15,919 bases of DNA from JAUIAI01 sp963976885 (lineage in GTDB: Bacteria > Pseudomonadota > Gammaproteobacteria > Burkholderiales > Burkholderiaceae_E): NCBI GenBank assembly GCA_963976885.1, contig CAXBNM010000076.1, forward strand, positions 1-15,919. The letters are read 5' to 3'. The position numbers and the translations under genes were made by a program. Shown piece by piece: positions 1 to 7,311 of the stretch. Below the pieces are notes generated by a model that searched no databases, was not told the DNA's origin, and saw nothing but the letters and a program-made list of their open reading frames with translations. Each line of letters starts with the position of its first letter. The stretch's first letter is position 1.

Positions 1-651
1 CTGCAGATTGAGCCGGCCGCGGTGAGCATCGATGCAGACGGTGCGCATGGCCCCGACCGGAGCCAGGTCTTGTCGCTGCGCGAGATCGCGCATGCCTGGT
101 ATCGCCAGCCGCAGCGCATGCCGGCCGACATTGATCCGGCCGGTCTCGAAGTGGCCATTGGCTACAAGCCCGAACGCGACACCGGCACCTTCAGCTACGC
201 CGCTCATGCCTGCGTGCTGGAACTCGACATCGAACTGGGCACCGTGAAGTTGCTCAACTACGTGATCACCGAAGACGGCGGCACGATGATCAACCCGATG
301 GTGGTGGACGGTCAGATTCTGGGCGGGCTGGCGCAAGGCATCGGTACCGCGCTCTATGAGGAGATGCCTTACGACCGCGATGGCCAACCACTGGCCTCGA
401 CGCTTGCCGATTACATCCTGCCCGGTGCCACTGAGGTGCCGCTGGCCAGTATCGATCATATGGAAACGCCGTCGCCCTATACCAAGTTTGGGCAAAAAGG
501 CATCGGCGAGGGCGGCGCCATTGCCCCGCCGGCGGCCATTGTCAATGCCATCAACGATGCGCTGGTTGAACTGGGCGCCGAAATCACCGAATGCCCGGCC
601 TCGCCGCGGCGCATCTTGCAGGCAATCGCCCGCGCCGGAGAGTCGCAATGA
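1..651 (+). CDS. Molybdenum hydroxylase large (molybdopterin-binding) subunit, C-terminal part; 5' end outside window
   Basis: The reading frame is open from base 1, so this is the last 216 residues of a longer protein (family members are about 750-800 residues). It belongs to the xanthine dehydrogenase/CO dehydrogenase large-subunit family, which carries the Mo-molybdopterin cofactor and hydroxylates substrates with water. Visible family landmarks are GQILGGLAQGIGTALYEE (about residues 104-121 of the fragment), DYILPGATEVP (138-147) and GQKGIGEGGAI (164-174). The Glu at residue 170 corresponds to the conserved catalytic base of the family. The FAD and 2Fe-2S subunits follow directly, and the stop overlaps the next start by ATGA. 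A GTG at base 22 is only an internal codon. The active-site loop that separates true CO dehydrogenase from other hydroxylases lies upstream, so the substrate is unknown. Confidence 0.93.
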   Translation: MQIEPAAVSIDADGAHGPDRSQVLSLREIAHAWYRQPQRMPADIDPAGLEVAIGYKPERDTGTFSYAAHACVLELDIELGTVKLLNYVITEDGGTMINPMVVDGQILGGLAQGIGTALYEEMPYDRDGQPLASTLADYILPGATEVPLASIDHMETPSPYTKFGQKGIGEGGAIAPPAAIVNAINDALVELGAEITECPASPRRILQAIARAGESQ

Positions 652-1487
652 AATCGGCTGCCTTCAACTATGTCCGCGCCGCCAGCGTCGAGCAGGCCAT
701 TGGCGCGCTGAGCAGCGCTGGCGATGCGTATTCGAAGCTGCTTGGCGGTGGCCAGTCACTCGGGCCGATGCTCAATCTGCGTCTGGTGCAGCCGGAGCAT
801 TTGATTGATCTGAGCAAGCTGCCGGCATTGCGGCAGTGGTCGGTACAAGACGAGACCTTGCGCATTGGCGCCGGCGTGCGCCACGCCGAAGTAGAAGACG
901 GCAAGCTCGAAGATGTGACGCGCGGTTTGCTCCCTCATGTGGCCGGCGGCATCGCTTACCGGGCCGTGCGCAACCGCGGCACGATCGGCGGCAGTCTGGC
1001 CCATGCCGATCCGGCCGCCGACTGGGTGGCCACGATGCGCTTGCTTGATGCTGGCTTGCGTTTGCAAGGGCCGGACGGCGAACGGGTGCTGGCTGCGCGC
1101 GAGTTCTTCCTCGGCGCATTCACCACTGCGATGCATGAGCACGAAGTGCTCGTCGGCATCGATGTGCCGGTGTTCTCCGGATCGGCGCGATGGGCTTATC
1201 AGAAGCTGTGTCGCAAGCCGGGCGAATTTGCCGAGGCGCTGGCCGCCATCTGGGTGGACCCGCCCAAAGGGGTTTACCGGATGGTTGTGGGGGCTTTGTC
1301 CGGTGTGCCGCTGCTGATCGAAGGTGAGTCGGCGCTGGAGGCGCTGCGCAGTGACGCCGGCCGGCTGGCTGCGCTCGACAAGGCCGGTGTGAGTGACCCG
1401 GTGCAGCGCCAGCAGCAAGCCACGATCATGCGCCGCGCACTGACTGCACTCGATTGCTTCGGCAAAGACAAAGGACTGACATCATGA
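648..1487 (+). CDS. Molybdenum hydroxylase FAD-binding medium subunit (CoxM/XdhB-like)
   Basis: This 279-residue protein is the FAD subunit that passes electrons from the Fe-S clusters to the acceptor. The two FAD-binding motifs are clear: LLGGGQSLGPMLNLRL (residues 31-46) and RNRGTIGGSLAHADPAAD (108-125). The length is usual for the family (about 270-300). I chose the ATG at 648 because it overlaps the previous stop as ATGA, has GGAGA six bases upstream, and begins with the typical KSAAFNYVRAAS start; the same frame is open further upstream but that is read-through. It lies between the large and the 2Fe-2S subunit genes in the large-medium-small order. Acceptor and substrate cannot be deduced. 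Confidence 0.95.
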   Translation: MKSAAFNYVRAASVEQAIGALSSAGDAYSKLLGGGQSLGPMLNLRLVQPEHLIDLSKLPALRQWSVQDETLRIGAGVRHAEVEDGKLEDVTRGLLPHVAGGIAYRAVRNRGTIGGSLAHADPAADWVATMRLLDAGLRLQGPDGERVLAAREFFLGAFTTAMHEHEVLVGIDVPVFSGSARWAYQKLCRKPGEFAEALAAIWVDPPKGVYRMVVGALSGVPLLIEGESALEALRSDAGRLAALDKAGVSDPVQRQQQATIMRRALTALDCFGKDKGLTS

Positions 1488-1996
1488 AGCCATTGGATCT
1501 GATGGTTAACGGCCGCAAACTGAGCGGCAGTACGGAAGACCGTACGCATCTGGCCGACCACTTGCGCGAAGAGCATCACCTGACCGGCACCCATCTGGGT
1601 TGCGAACACGGTGTGTGCGGAGCCTGTACGGTGGAAATTGACGGCGCTCCGGCGCGCTCGTGCATCACGCTGGCGCAAGCCTGTGCGGGGCAGGAAATCC
1701 GTACGATCGAAGGCTTCGCTGACGACGAAGTGATGACGCAACTGCGGGCGGCCTTCACCGCTGAGCATGCATTGCAGTGCGGCTATTGCACACCAGGCAT
1801 GCTGGTGACGGCGCGCGATATCGTGCTGCGCCTGCCCAATGCCGATGCCGATCGGGTGCGCCTGGAGTTGTCGGGCAATCTTTGTCGTTGTACCGGGTAT
1901 CGGGGCATCGTGCGCGCCATTCTCAGTGTGCTGGCCTTGCGGCGCGAAGCCGCTCCCGTCGCCGCGCAAAACGTCGGAGGCAGCCATGCAGCTTGA
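1484..1996 (+). CDS. Molybdenum hydroxylase 2Fe-2S small subunit (CoxS/XdhA-like)
   Basis: A 170-residue protein with both iron-sulfur domains of the family. The plant-type ferredoxin cluster is bound by CEHGVCGAC plus a later Cys (Cys40, 45, 48, 60). The second cluster is bound by CGYC and CRC (Cys99, 102, 134, 136). It relays electrons between the Mo site and the FAD subunit. The start is the ATG at 1484, which overlaps the previous stop as ATGA, with AAAGGA eight bases upstream. A longer in-frame start at 1454 would add ten unusual residues and is not favoured. The last ~20 residues, rich in Ala and Gly, run past the conserved domain and overlap the following gene by 11 bases. Confidence 0.96.
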   Translation: MKPLDLMVNGRKLSGSTEDRTHLADHLREEHHLTGTHLGCEHGVCGACTVEIDGAPARSCITLAQACAGQEIRTIEGFADDEVMTQLRAAFTAEHALQCGYCTPGMLVTARDIVLRLPNADADRVRLELSGNLCRCTGYRGIVRAILSVLALRREAAPVAAQNVGGSHAA

Positions 1997-2633
1997 GCAA
2001 AGCTTCGACCTGCATGCGGCGCCCGCCGTCGTCTGGCCCGCATTCAACGATCTTGAATTGCTGGTCAATTGCCTGCCGGGTGCCAGCATGAGCGGGCCGG
2101 TCAATCAGGATGAATCGGGCAGTGAAGGGCCGCTGCGCTTTGAAGTGAAACTCGGGCCGATTGCCGCGGCCTTTGCCGGCAACGGTCGGTTGACGCTTGA
2201 CGAGGCGACGCTGGCAGGTCGCTTCGAAGGCGCTGCCGTTGATCGCAAAACCAACTCCCGTGTCAAAGGGGTGGCCAGCTTCACGCTGACCGAGTTGCCG
2301 GCCGCGCAGACACCCGCGGGTACCGATGCGGCCACCCGTGTTCAGGTCACGGTTGATTACTCGCTGGCCGGTTCGTTGGCGCAATTCAATCGCGCCGGCA
2401 TCGTGAACGAGCTGGCCGATGTGATGACCAGTCAGTTTGCCGATCGTCTGCGTGCGGCGGTGAGCAAGAACGACGCACCGGCCGGCGTCGCACCCGACAA
2501 TGCCGCGCCCGAAACCAAACCTCCTGCGGCGCCATCGCCTGCGCCCGCGGCTCCCCTGAATCCTCTCGCTCTGATCTGGCTGATGTTGCGCCGCCGGATC
2601 GGTCGCCTTGTTTCCGCCATTACCGGGCACTGA
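1986..2633 (+). CDS. coxG: CoxG-like SRPBCC protein with C-terminal membrane tail
   Basis: A 215-residue member of the CO dehydrogenase subunit G family (SRPBCC/START fold). The N-terminal ~150 residues carry the typical layout: an opening FDLHAAPAVVWPAFNDLELLVNCLPGA-type segment, then RFEVKLGPIAAAFAGNG. A Pro/Ala-rich linker (about 170-192) leads to a short hydrophobic and basic tail (PLALIWLMLRRRIGRL). In this family the tail helps membrane association, and CoxG is thought to link the Mo enzyme to the membrane or to quinone. The start ATG has GGAGG five bases upstream and lies inside the end of the 2Fe-2S gene. No hairpin separates it from the transporter genes 63 bases later, so co-transcription is plausible. 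Its presence does not by itself make the enzyme a CO dehydrogenase, since CoxG also accompanies other Mo hydroxylases. Confidence 0.88.
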   Translation: MQLEQSFDLHAAPAVVWPAFNDLELLVNCLPGASMSGPVNQDESGSEGPLRFEVKLGPIAAAFAGNGRLTLDEATLAGRFEGAAVDRKTNSRVKGVASFTLTELPAAQTPAGTDAATRVQVTVDYSLAGSLAQFNRAGIVNELADVMTSQFADRLRAAVSKNDAPAGVAPDNAAPETKPPAAPSPAPAAPLNPLALIWLMLRRRIGRLVSAITGH

Positions 2634-2696
2634 CCCGTGTTCACTTGTTCGCATCAACCCGCATCAACCTTCCACGCTGTCTTCAGGAGATTTGCC

Positions 2697-3920
2697 ATGA
2701 AAAAGATTACCCCGAGAGCCGGCATTGCCCGGGCTATTGCCGCAGTGTCCTTCGGCCTGACCGCACTGACTGCCGCTTCATCCGTCTCGGCCGCCGACGT
2801 CATCAAGATCGGTGCACCGCTGGCCTTGACCGGTGGCCTTGCCGACGAAGGCAAGAAGCAGCAGATTGCCAATGAAATGTGGTCCGAGCGTGTAAACGCA
2901 GCGGGCGGTATTGATGTTGGCGGCAAGAAGATGATGGTCGAGATTGTTTCTTACGATTACCAGACCGACAAAAAACTTGCGCAGCAAATTGCCGAGCGTC
3001 TTATCAACATCGACAAGGTTGATTTCATGACGGCACCGTTCGGCTCGGGCCATACCAAGATTGTGGCCGGTGTGGCCGAGCGCAATGGTGTGCCCTTGAT
3101 GTCCTCGGTGGCTTCGAGCGAGTCGGTTTACAACCAGGGCTACAAGTATCTGTTCGGCACGCTTGCTCCCAATGGCGGCATTGTCGAAAACATGACCACG
3201 CTGTTTGGCAAGCTGATTCCGGGCGTGAAGAAGATTGCCATTCTCGGTCGTGAAGATGTGTTCCCGAAAGCCATGGCCGGCGAGATGGCCAAGGCAGCTA
3301 CTGCGGCCGGACTCGAAATCGTTTATGACGATGTCTATCCGGTCGGCACGCTCGATCATTCCGCCGCACTGAGCAAGATCAAGGCAACCGAGCCGCAATG
3401 GATTTTCGTGTCGGGTTACACGCAGGATCTGATTCTGGCGCGCAAGCAGATGGCTGACCTGAATATCAGCGCACCCATCATCACGATGATTACCGGCCCT
3501 TCGTATCGTGAGTTCATCGACGCACTCGGCCCGCTTGCCGAAGGTGTCACGAGCGCGTCATGGTGGCATCACTCGCTGACCTATACCTCGGACGATGTGT
3601 TCGGTTCGACCAAGGCCTTTTACGAAGCCTTCTACGAGCGTGAGAAGAAAGACCCGGACTATGTTCATGCCTCTTCAACCGCTGCGCTGATCGCGCTGCA
3701 AAAGGCCATCGAAAAAGCCGGCACGCTGGACAAAGCCAAAGTGCGCGACGCACTGGCTTCGCTTGATATTGAAACCTTCTACGGCCCGATCAATTTTGGC
3801 GCCAACGGGATGAACGGCGGCCGTCAGTTGCCGATCATTCAGGTCCAGAACGGCAAGGTCGTGCCGCTCTTCCCGGCAGCCATCAAGGCCGGATCGCTGA
3901 CTGAAGTTGCAGCGCCCTGA
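2697..3920 (+). CDS. Periplasmic substrate-binding protein of Liv/HAAT-type ABC importer (copy 1)
   Basis: A 407-residue periplasmic binding protein of the branched-chain amino acid/amide family. A Sec signal peptide is evident: basic KK, hydrophobic core, and a VSA site with likely cleavage after residue 32. The mature protein opens with IKIGAPLALTGGLADEG, the type I binding-fold start of this family, and continues with AERLINIDKV, FGSGHTKIVAGVAERNGVP and PDYVHAS. The ATG at 2697 has AGGAGA six bases upstream; an earlier in-frame start at 2637 lacks this and would bury the signal peptide. It heads the transporter genes. A paralogue with about 60% identity by hand alignment lies at 8527. The family takes amino acids, amides, urea and aromatic acids, so the ligand is unknown. 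Confidence 0.94.
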   Translation: MKKITPRAGIARAIAAVSFGLTALTAASSVSAADVIKIGAPLALTGGLADEGKKQQIANEMWSERVNAAGGIDVGGKKMMVEIVSYDYQTDKKLAQQIAERLINIDKVDFMTAPFGSGHTKIVAGVAERNGVPLMSSVASSESVYNQGYKYLFGTLAPNGGIVENMTTLFGKLIPGVKKIAILGREDVFPKAMAGEMAKAATAAGLEIVYDDVYPVGTLDHSAALSKIKATEPQWIFVSGYTQDLILARKQMADLNISAPIITMITGPSYREFIDALGPLAEGVTSASWWHHSLTYTSDDVFGSTKAFYEAFYEREKKDPDYVHASSTAALIALQKAIEKAGTLDKAKVRDALASLDIETFYGPINFGANGMNGGRQLPIIQVQNGKVVPLFPAAIKAGSLTEVAAP

Positions 3921-3967
3921 GTTGAGATGATGATTCTGCACTTCCCAACCGCAAACAGGTGTTTGTC

Positions 3968-4828
3968 ATGATTTATCTTCAGGTCATTGTTAATGGACTG
4001 ACGCTGGGCGCGCTGTACGCGTGCCTGGCAGTGGGCTTCTCGCTGGTGTGGGGCGTATTGAATGTAATCAATATGCTGCACGGATCAATGATCATCCTCG
4101 GTGGTTACCTGACGTACTTCGCCTGGTATCACCTGGGCATTCATCCGTTGATTGCCCTCATACCGGTGGCGGCCCTGACCTACGCCATCGGTTGGGTTGT
4201 GCAGTACACGATGATCAACCGAATTGTGCGCGAACCAGTGTTGCTGACACTGACCGTCACCTTCGGTCTCGATCTGATCCTCTACAACCTGATGAACGTG
4301 TTCTTCGATGCGACCCCGCGACGCATCACGCTCGACCTCGGCACGGTAATGCTCGGCGATGTGGTGTTGCCCTGGGATCGGGTGGTGGCGATGCTGCTCG
4401 CGCTTACGCTTACGGGCGTGTTGTATCGAGTCCTGCGTGGTTCACGCACGGGGCGGGCGATTGTCGCGGTGCGCATGGATCACGACGCCGCCGCCCTCAT
4501 GGGTATTCGCATCGACAAGGTCTACGCGACAACCTTTGCCATCGGTGCCGGCCTGGCCGGTGTCTGCGGTGCGTTGCTGGCGTTGGTCTTTCCGGTCACC
4601 ACCAACCTGACCGGCTTGTTGCTCGGCAAAGCCTTCGTGGTTTGTGTGATTGGCGGGCTGGGTACGGTGCCCGGTGCCTTGGTGGGCGGGCTGGTGCTCG
4701 GTCTTGTGGAGTCGTTCTCGGGCCATTGGTTCGGACCGCAGAATGCCGTGTTGATCGGTTTTTTGCTGATGCTTGGTTTGCTGATGGTGCGACCGACCGG
4801 CTTGCTGGGCAAGAAGGGGTACGAATGA
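3968..4828 (+). CDS. livH: Liv-type ABC importer inner-membrane permease, LivH class
   Basis: A 286-residue hydrophobic permease, of usual length for LivH, with about eight membrane segments. The start IYLQVIVNGLTLGALYACLA and the later GRAIVAVRMDHDAAALMGI are family signatures; the latter matches the cytoplasmic EAA-like coupling loop that contacts the ATPases. Near the C-terminus, GGLGTVPGALVGGLVLGLVES is also typical. I chose the ATG at 3968, with CAGG eight bases upstream; a GTG three codons earlier is less likely. It ends in an ATGA overlap with the next permease. The symbol reflects family only, since leucine transport is not shown. Confidence 0.92.
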   Translation: MIYLQVIVNGLTLGALYACLAVGFSLVWGVLNVINMLHGSMIILGGYLTYFAWYHLGIHPLIALIPVAALTYAIGWVVQYTMINRIVREPVLLTLTVTFGLDLILYNLMNVFFDATPRRITLDLGTVMLGDVVLPWDRVVAMLLALTLTGVLYRVLRGSRTGRAIVAVRMDHDAAALMGIRIDKVYATTFAIGAGLAGVCGALLALVFPVTTNLTGLLLGKAFVVCVIGGLGTVPGALVGGLVLGLVESFSGHWFGPQNAVLIGFLLMLGLLMVRPTGLLGKKGYE

Positions 4829-5802
4829 AAAAGACCATTGCAATTTTCGTGGTGTTTGCCGTGGCGATGGCCCTGGTGCCGCTGGGCGGCAACAACTATT
4901 ACGTGCAACAGGCAACGTTCATCTGCATGTATGCGGCGCTGGCGCTGTCGTGGAACATCATCGGCGGCTATGCGGGTTATCCGTCATTTGCCACGGCGGC
5001 GTTCATCGGACTGGGTGCATATGCCGGCGCCTTGATGCAGAACGCCGGTGTGCCAATGTTTGCTGCATGGGCCGGTGCCACGGTGGTCACCGGCGTGTTT
5101 GCCGGTCTGCTCGGTCTGGGCATCCTGCGCATGAAGGGGCATTACTTTGCGGTGGGTTCAATTGCCATCGTCGAGATTCTGCGCCTGGTGGCCGGCTCGT
5201 GGTCCGGGCTGACTGGCGGCGGCGAAGGCCTGAACGTGCCGATTCTGCAAGGCGGCCCTGACTTTGCCGGGCGCTTCTTTCTGGCGGCAATGATGGTGGT
5301 CATGATTCTGGCCTTCATCATGACGGTACTTGTCGATCGTTCCCGGCTTGGTTTCGGCCTGCGCTGTATTGCGCAGAACGAAGACGCGGCGGACATGGTG
5401 GGTATTGATGTCGTGCGTTACAAAACCATTGCCTTCACCTTATCGGCAATTTTCTGCGGCACGATCGGCGCTATCGGTGCGTCGTGGACGTCGTATATCG
5501 ACCCGTCCGATTCGTTTTCAATTCTGACCACGCTCAAAGTGCCGGTGATGGTATTGCTGGGCGGAGCCGGCACGATTCTCGGACCGATCATCGGCGCAGC
5601 CGTCTTCATCGTTGTCGAGTTGGTCGTGTGGGCACAGTTTCTGGACTTCAACCGCGCGGCGCTGGGCATCGTGATCGTGCTGCTGATCTTCTTCTTGCCG
5701 GGTGGACTGCTGCCGCGTCTGACGCGACGCAAACTGCCCAAAGTGCAAACAGAGCGAAACAATTCCGCGTCAATGGCGCCGGTCGCCCGTGAGGCATCAT
5801 GA
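4825..5802 (+). CDS. livM: Liv-type ABC importer inner-membrane permease, LivM class
   Basis: A 325-residue second permease, pairing with LivH in the membrane. It begins with a hydrophobic segment, followed by LALSWNIIGGYAGYPSFA, a typical LivM opening (LN..GG..G..S.G). It then has GHYFAVGSIAIVEI and the coupling loop GFGLRCIAQNEDAADMVGID. The C-terminal part has GGAGTILGPIIGAAV. About nine membrane segments are visible. The start is the ATG overlapping the LivH stop (ATGA); the same frame is open far upstream inside livH, but that is an out-of-frame shadow of livH. The C-terminal ~30 residues are basic and low in complexity. The frame ends in an ATGA overlap with the ATPase gene. Confidence 0.92.
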   Translation: MKKTIAIFVVFAVAMALVPLGGNNYYVQQATFICMYAALALSWNIIGGYAGYPSFATAAFIGLGAYAGALMQNAGVPMFAAWAGATVVTGVFAGLLGLGILRMKGHYFAVGSIAIVEILRLVAGSWSGLTGGGEGLNVPILQGGPDFAGRFFLAAMMVVMILAFIMTVLVDRSRLGFGLRCIAQNEDAADMVGIDVVRYKTIAFTLSAIFCGTIGAIGASWTSYIDPSDSFSILTTLKVPVMVLLGGAGTILGPIIGAAVFIVVELVVWAQFLDFNRAALGIVIVLLIFFLPGGLLPRLTRRKLPKVQTERNNSASMAPVAREAS

Positions 5803-6548
5803 GCGAGCCGTTATTGCGAGTTGAAGGCCTCACCAAAACCTTCGGCGGTGTGGCTGCCGTCAACGATGTGACGCTTGATCTGGCGCCGGGGCGCATTGTC
5901 GGTCTGATCGGCCCTAACGGTGCGGGCAAGACCACCTTCGTCAATCTGGTCACCGGTGTGCACCGGGCTACCCGCGGCAAGTTGCAGTTTCAGGGTGAGG
6001 ACGTCACCGGTCAGCGGCCGTTTGAAGCGGCGCGCCGCGGCCTGTCGCGTACCTTTCAGATCGTCCAGCCGTTTCCGCAAATGACGGTCATCGAAAACGT
6101 GACCGCCGGTGCGCTGTATGCCGGTGGCACCGCAACGCGTGCTGCCGCGCGCGACGAAGCCTATGAGCATCTGTGCTTTGTCGGTCTGGAAAAACTTGCC
6201 GACCACCCGGCCGCGTCATTGACCTTGCCCTCGCGCAAACGTCTGGAGTTGGCCAAGTCGCTGGCGATGAAACCACGGCTGTTGCTGCTCGATGAGGTCA
6301 ACGCCGGCTTGAACAGTACCGAGATCATCGGTGCGATCGAGCTGATCCGGCAGATTGCAGCGCGCGGCATCACCGTGTTGCTGATCGAGCATCTGATGAA
6401 AGTGGTGTTTTCGCTTTGCGATGAACTGATTGTGCTGCATCACGGCGAACTGATTGCCCGTGGCGAGCCCCAGGCGGTAGCCAGCGACCCCCTCGTGATC
6501 GAGGCCTACCTTGGAAGTCGATTTGCACAGAAGGAGCAAGCCGCATGA
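5799..6548 (+). CDS. livG: Liv-type ABC importer ATPase, LivG class, with degenerate signature motif
   Basis: A 249-residue ABC ATPase. Walker A is GPNGAGKT (residues 38-45). The FQIVQPFPQMTVIENV stretch is the LivG-type Q-loop region, and Walker B is LLLLDEVNAGLN with the catalytic Glu kept. The C-terminal ISRGEP-type tail (LIARGEPQAVASDPLVIEAYLG) is usual for LivG. The ABC signature, normally L-S-G-G-Q or the LivG variant with Y-G-x-Q, is here LTLPSRKRLELA, with no GG pair. This is a visible departure from the consensus, although relatives with RKRLE at this place exist as I recall. Translationally coupled at both ends through ATGA overlaps. Confidence 0.93.
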   Translation: MSEPLLRVEGLTKTFGGVAAVNDVTLDLAPGRIVGLIGPNGAGKTTFVNLVTGVHRATRGKLQFQGEDVTGQRPFEAARRGLSRTFQIVQPFPQMTVIENVTAGALYAGGTATRAAARDEAYEHLCFVGLEKLADHPAASLTLPSRKRLELAKSLAMKPRLLLLDEVNAGLNSTEIIGAIELIRQIAARGITVLLIEHLMKVVFSLCDELIVLHHGELIARGEPQAVASDPLVIEAYLGSRFAQKEQAA

Positions 6549-7309
6549 ATGATCTGGCTGACATGCCCGAGTTGAAACCCGCTGCCGACGATGCTACGAC
6601 GTTGCTGGAAGTCAGCGCCCTGGAGGCCGGCTACGGCGATGTGCAGGTGTTGTGGGGGGTCGACCTGACGGTCGCCTCCGGTTCGATCACCTGCGTGGTC
6701 GGCTCCAACGGTGCTGGCAAGACCACCTTGTTGCGCACCTTGTCCGGCTTGATCAAACCGACCAGTGGCACGGTACGTTTTGCCAACAAGAATCTCACCG
6801 GCGCAACACCCGAAGATTTCCTGCGGGCCGGCATTGCGCATGTGCCCGAAGGACGACGCCTGTTCAAAGGGCTGCCGGTGCGCGACAACTTGTTGCTGGG
6901 CGCCTACCTGCGTCGTGACCTGAATGCCGATATCGAGGCCGATCTGGAAGAGATCTATACCTTGTTCCCGGTGCTCAAGCAGCGCTATCGCCAGGACGCC
7001 TCAACCTTGTCCGGTGGTGAGCAGCAGATGTGTGCGATTGGTCGTGGGCTGATGTCGCGACCTACCTTGCTGATGATTGATGAGCTTTCGCTGGGGCTCG
7101 CGCCACGGGCGGTCGATGGTCTGGCCGATGCGTTGCTGGCCACCAATCGCAAGGGGTTGACCATTTTGCTGGTTGAACAAGACGTGCACACCGCGTTTGC
7201 GTTGGCCAGTCAGGGCCTGGTCATTGAAACCGGGCAGGTGAGTTTCCGGGGCGCCACACGTGATCTGGCCGAAGATCCGCGCGTGCGCGCGGCTTACATG
7301 GGGATCTGA
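6545..7309 (+). CDS. livF: Liv-type ABC importer ATPase, LivF class
   Basis: A 254-residue ATPase, the partner of the preceding LivG. Walker A is GSNGAGKT (residues 53-60), the signature LSGGEQQ (155-161) is intact, and Walker B is LLMIDELSLGLAP (175-187). HVPEGRRLFKGLPVRDNL is the diagnostic LivF segment after the Q-loop. The first ~18 residues (acidic, Ala/Pro-rich) extend beyond the usual start, but the ATG at 6545 overlaps the previous stop and has AAGGAG eight bases upstream. The intact signature here may compensate for the degenerate one in the partner, because the two ATP sites of a heterodimer each use one signature and one Walker A. Confidence 0.94.
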   Translation: MNDLADMPELKPAADDATTLLEVSALEAGYGDVQVLWGVDLTVASGSITCVVGSNGAGKTTLLRTLSGLIKPTSGTVRFANKNLTGATPEDFLRAGIAHVPEGRRLFKGLPVRDNLLLGAYLRRDLNADIEADLEEIYTLFPVLKQRYRQDASTLSGGEQQMCAIGRGLMSRPTLLMIDELSLGLAPRAVDGLADALLATNRKGLTILLVEQDVHTAFALASQGLVIETGQVSFRGATRDLAEDPRVRAAYMGI

Positions 7310-7311
7310 TC

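Noticed and set aside
756..1418. A 220-residue frame on the - strand opposite the FAD subunit gene.
   Set aside because: It is antisense to a well-supported gene, has His/Arg/Gln-rich composition typical of shadows in G+C-rich DNA, and no ribosome site stands out.
1..2633. True aerobic CO dehydrogenase (coxMSLG).
   Set aside because: The large-subunit active-site loop that defines CO dehydrogenase lies before base 1, and the gene order large-medium-small with a CoxG is also found for other Mo hydroxylases. Only the superfamily is supported.
4021..4824. A long upstream extension of the LivM frame.
   Set aside because: It overlaps livH in another phase, encodes an Arg/Cys-rich non-family sequence, and the ATG at 4825 gives the normal N-terminus.
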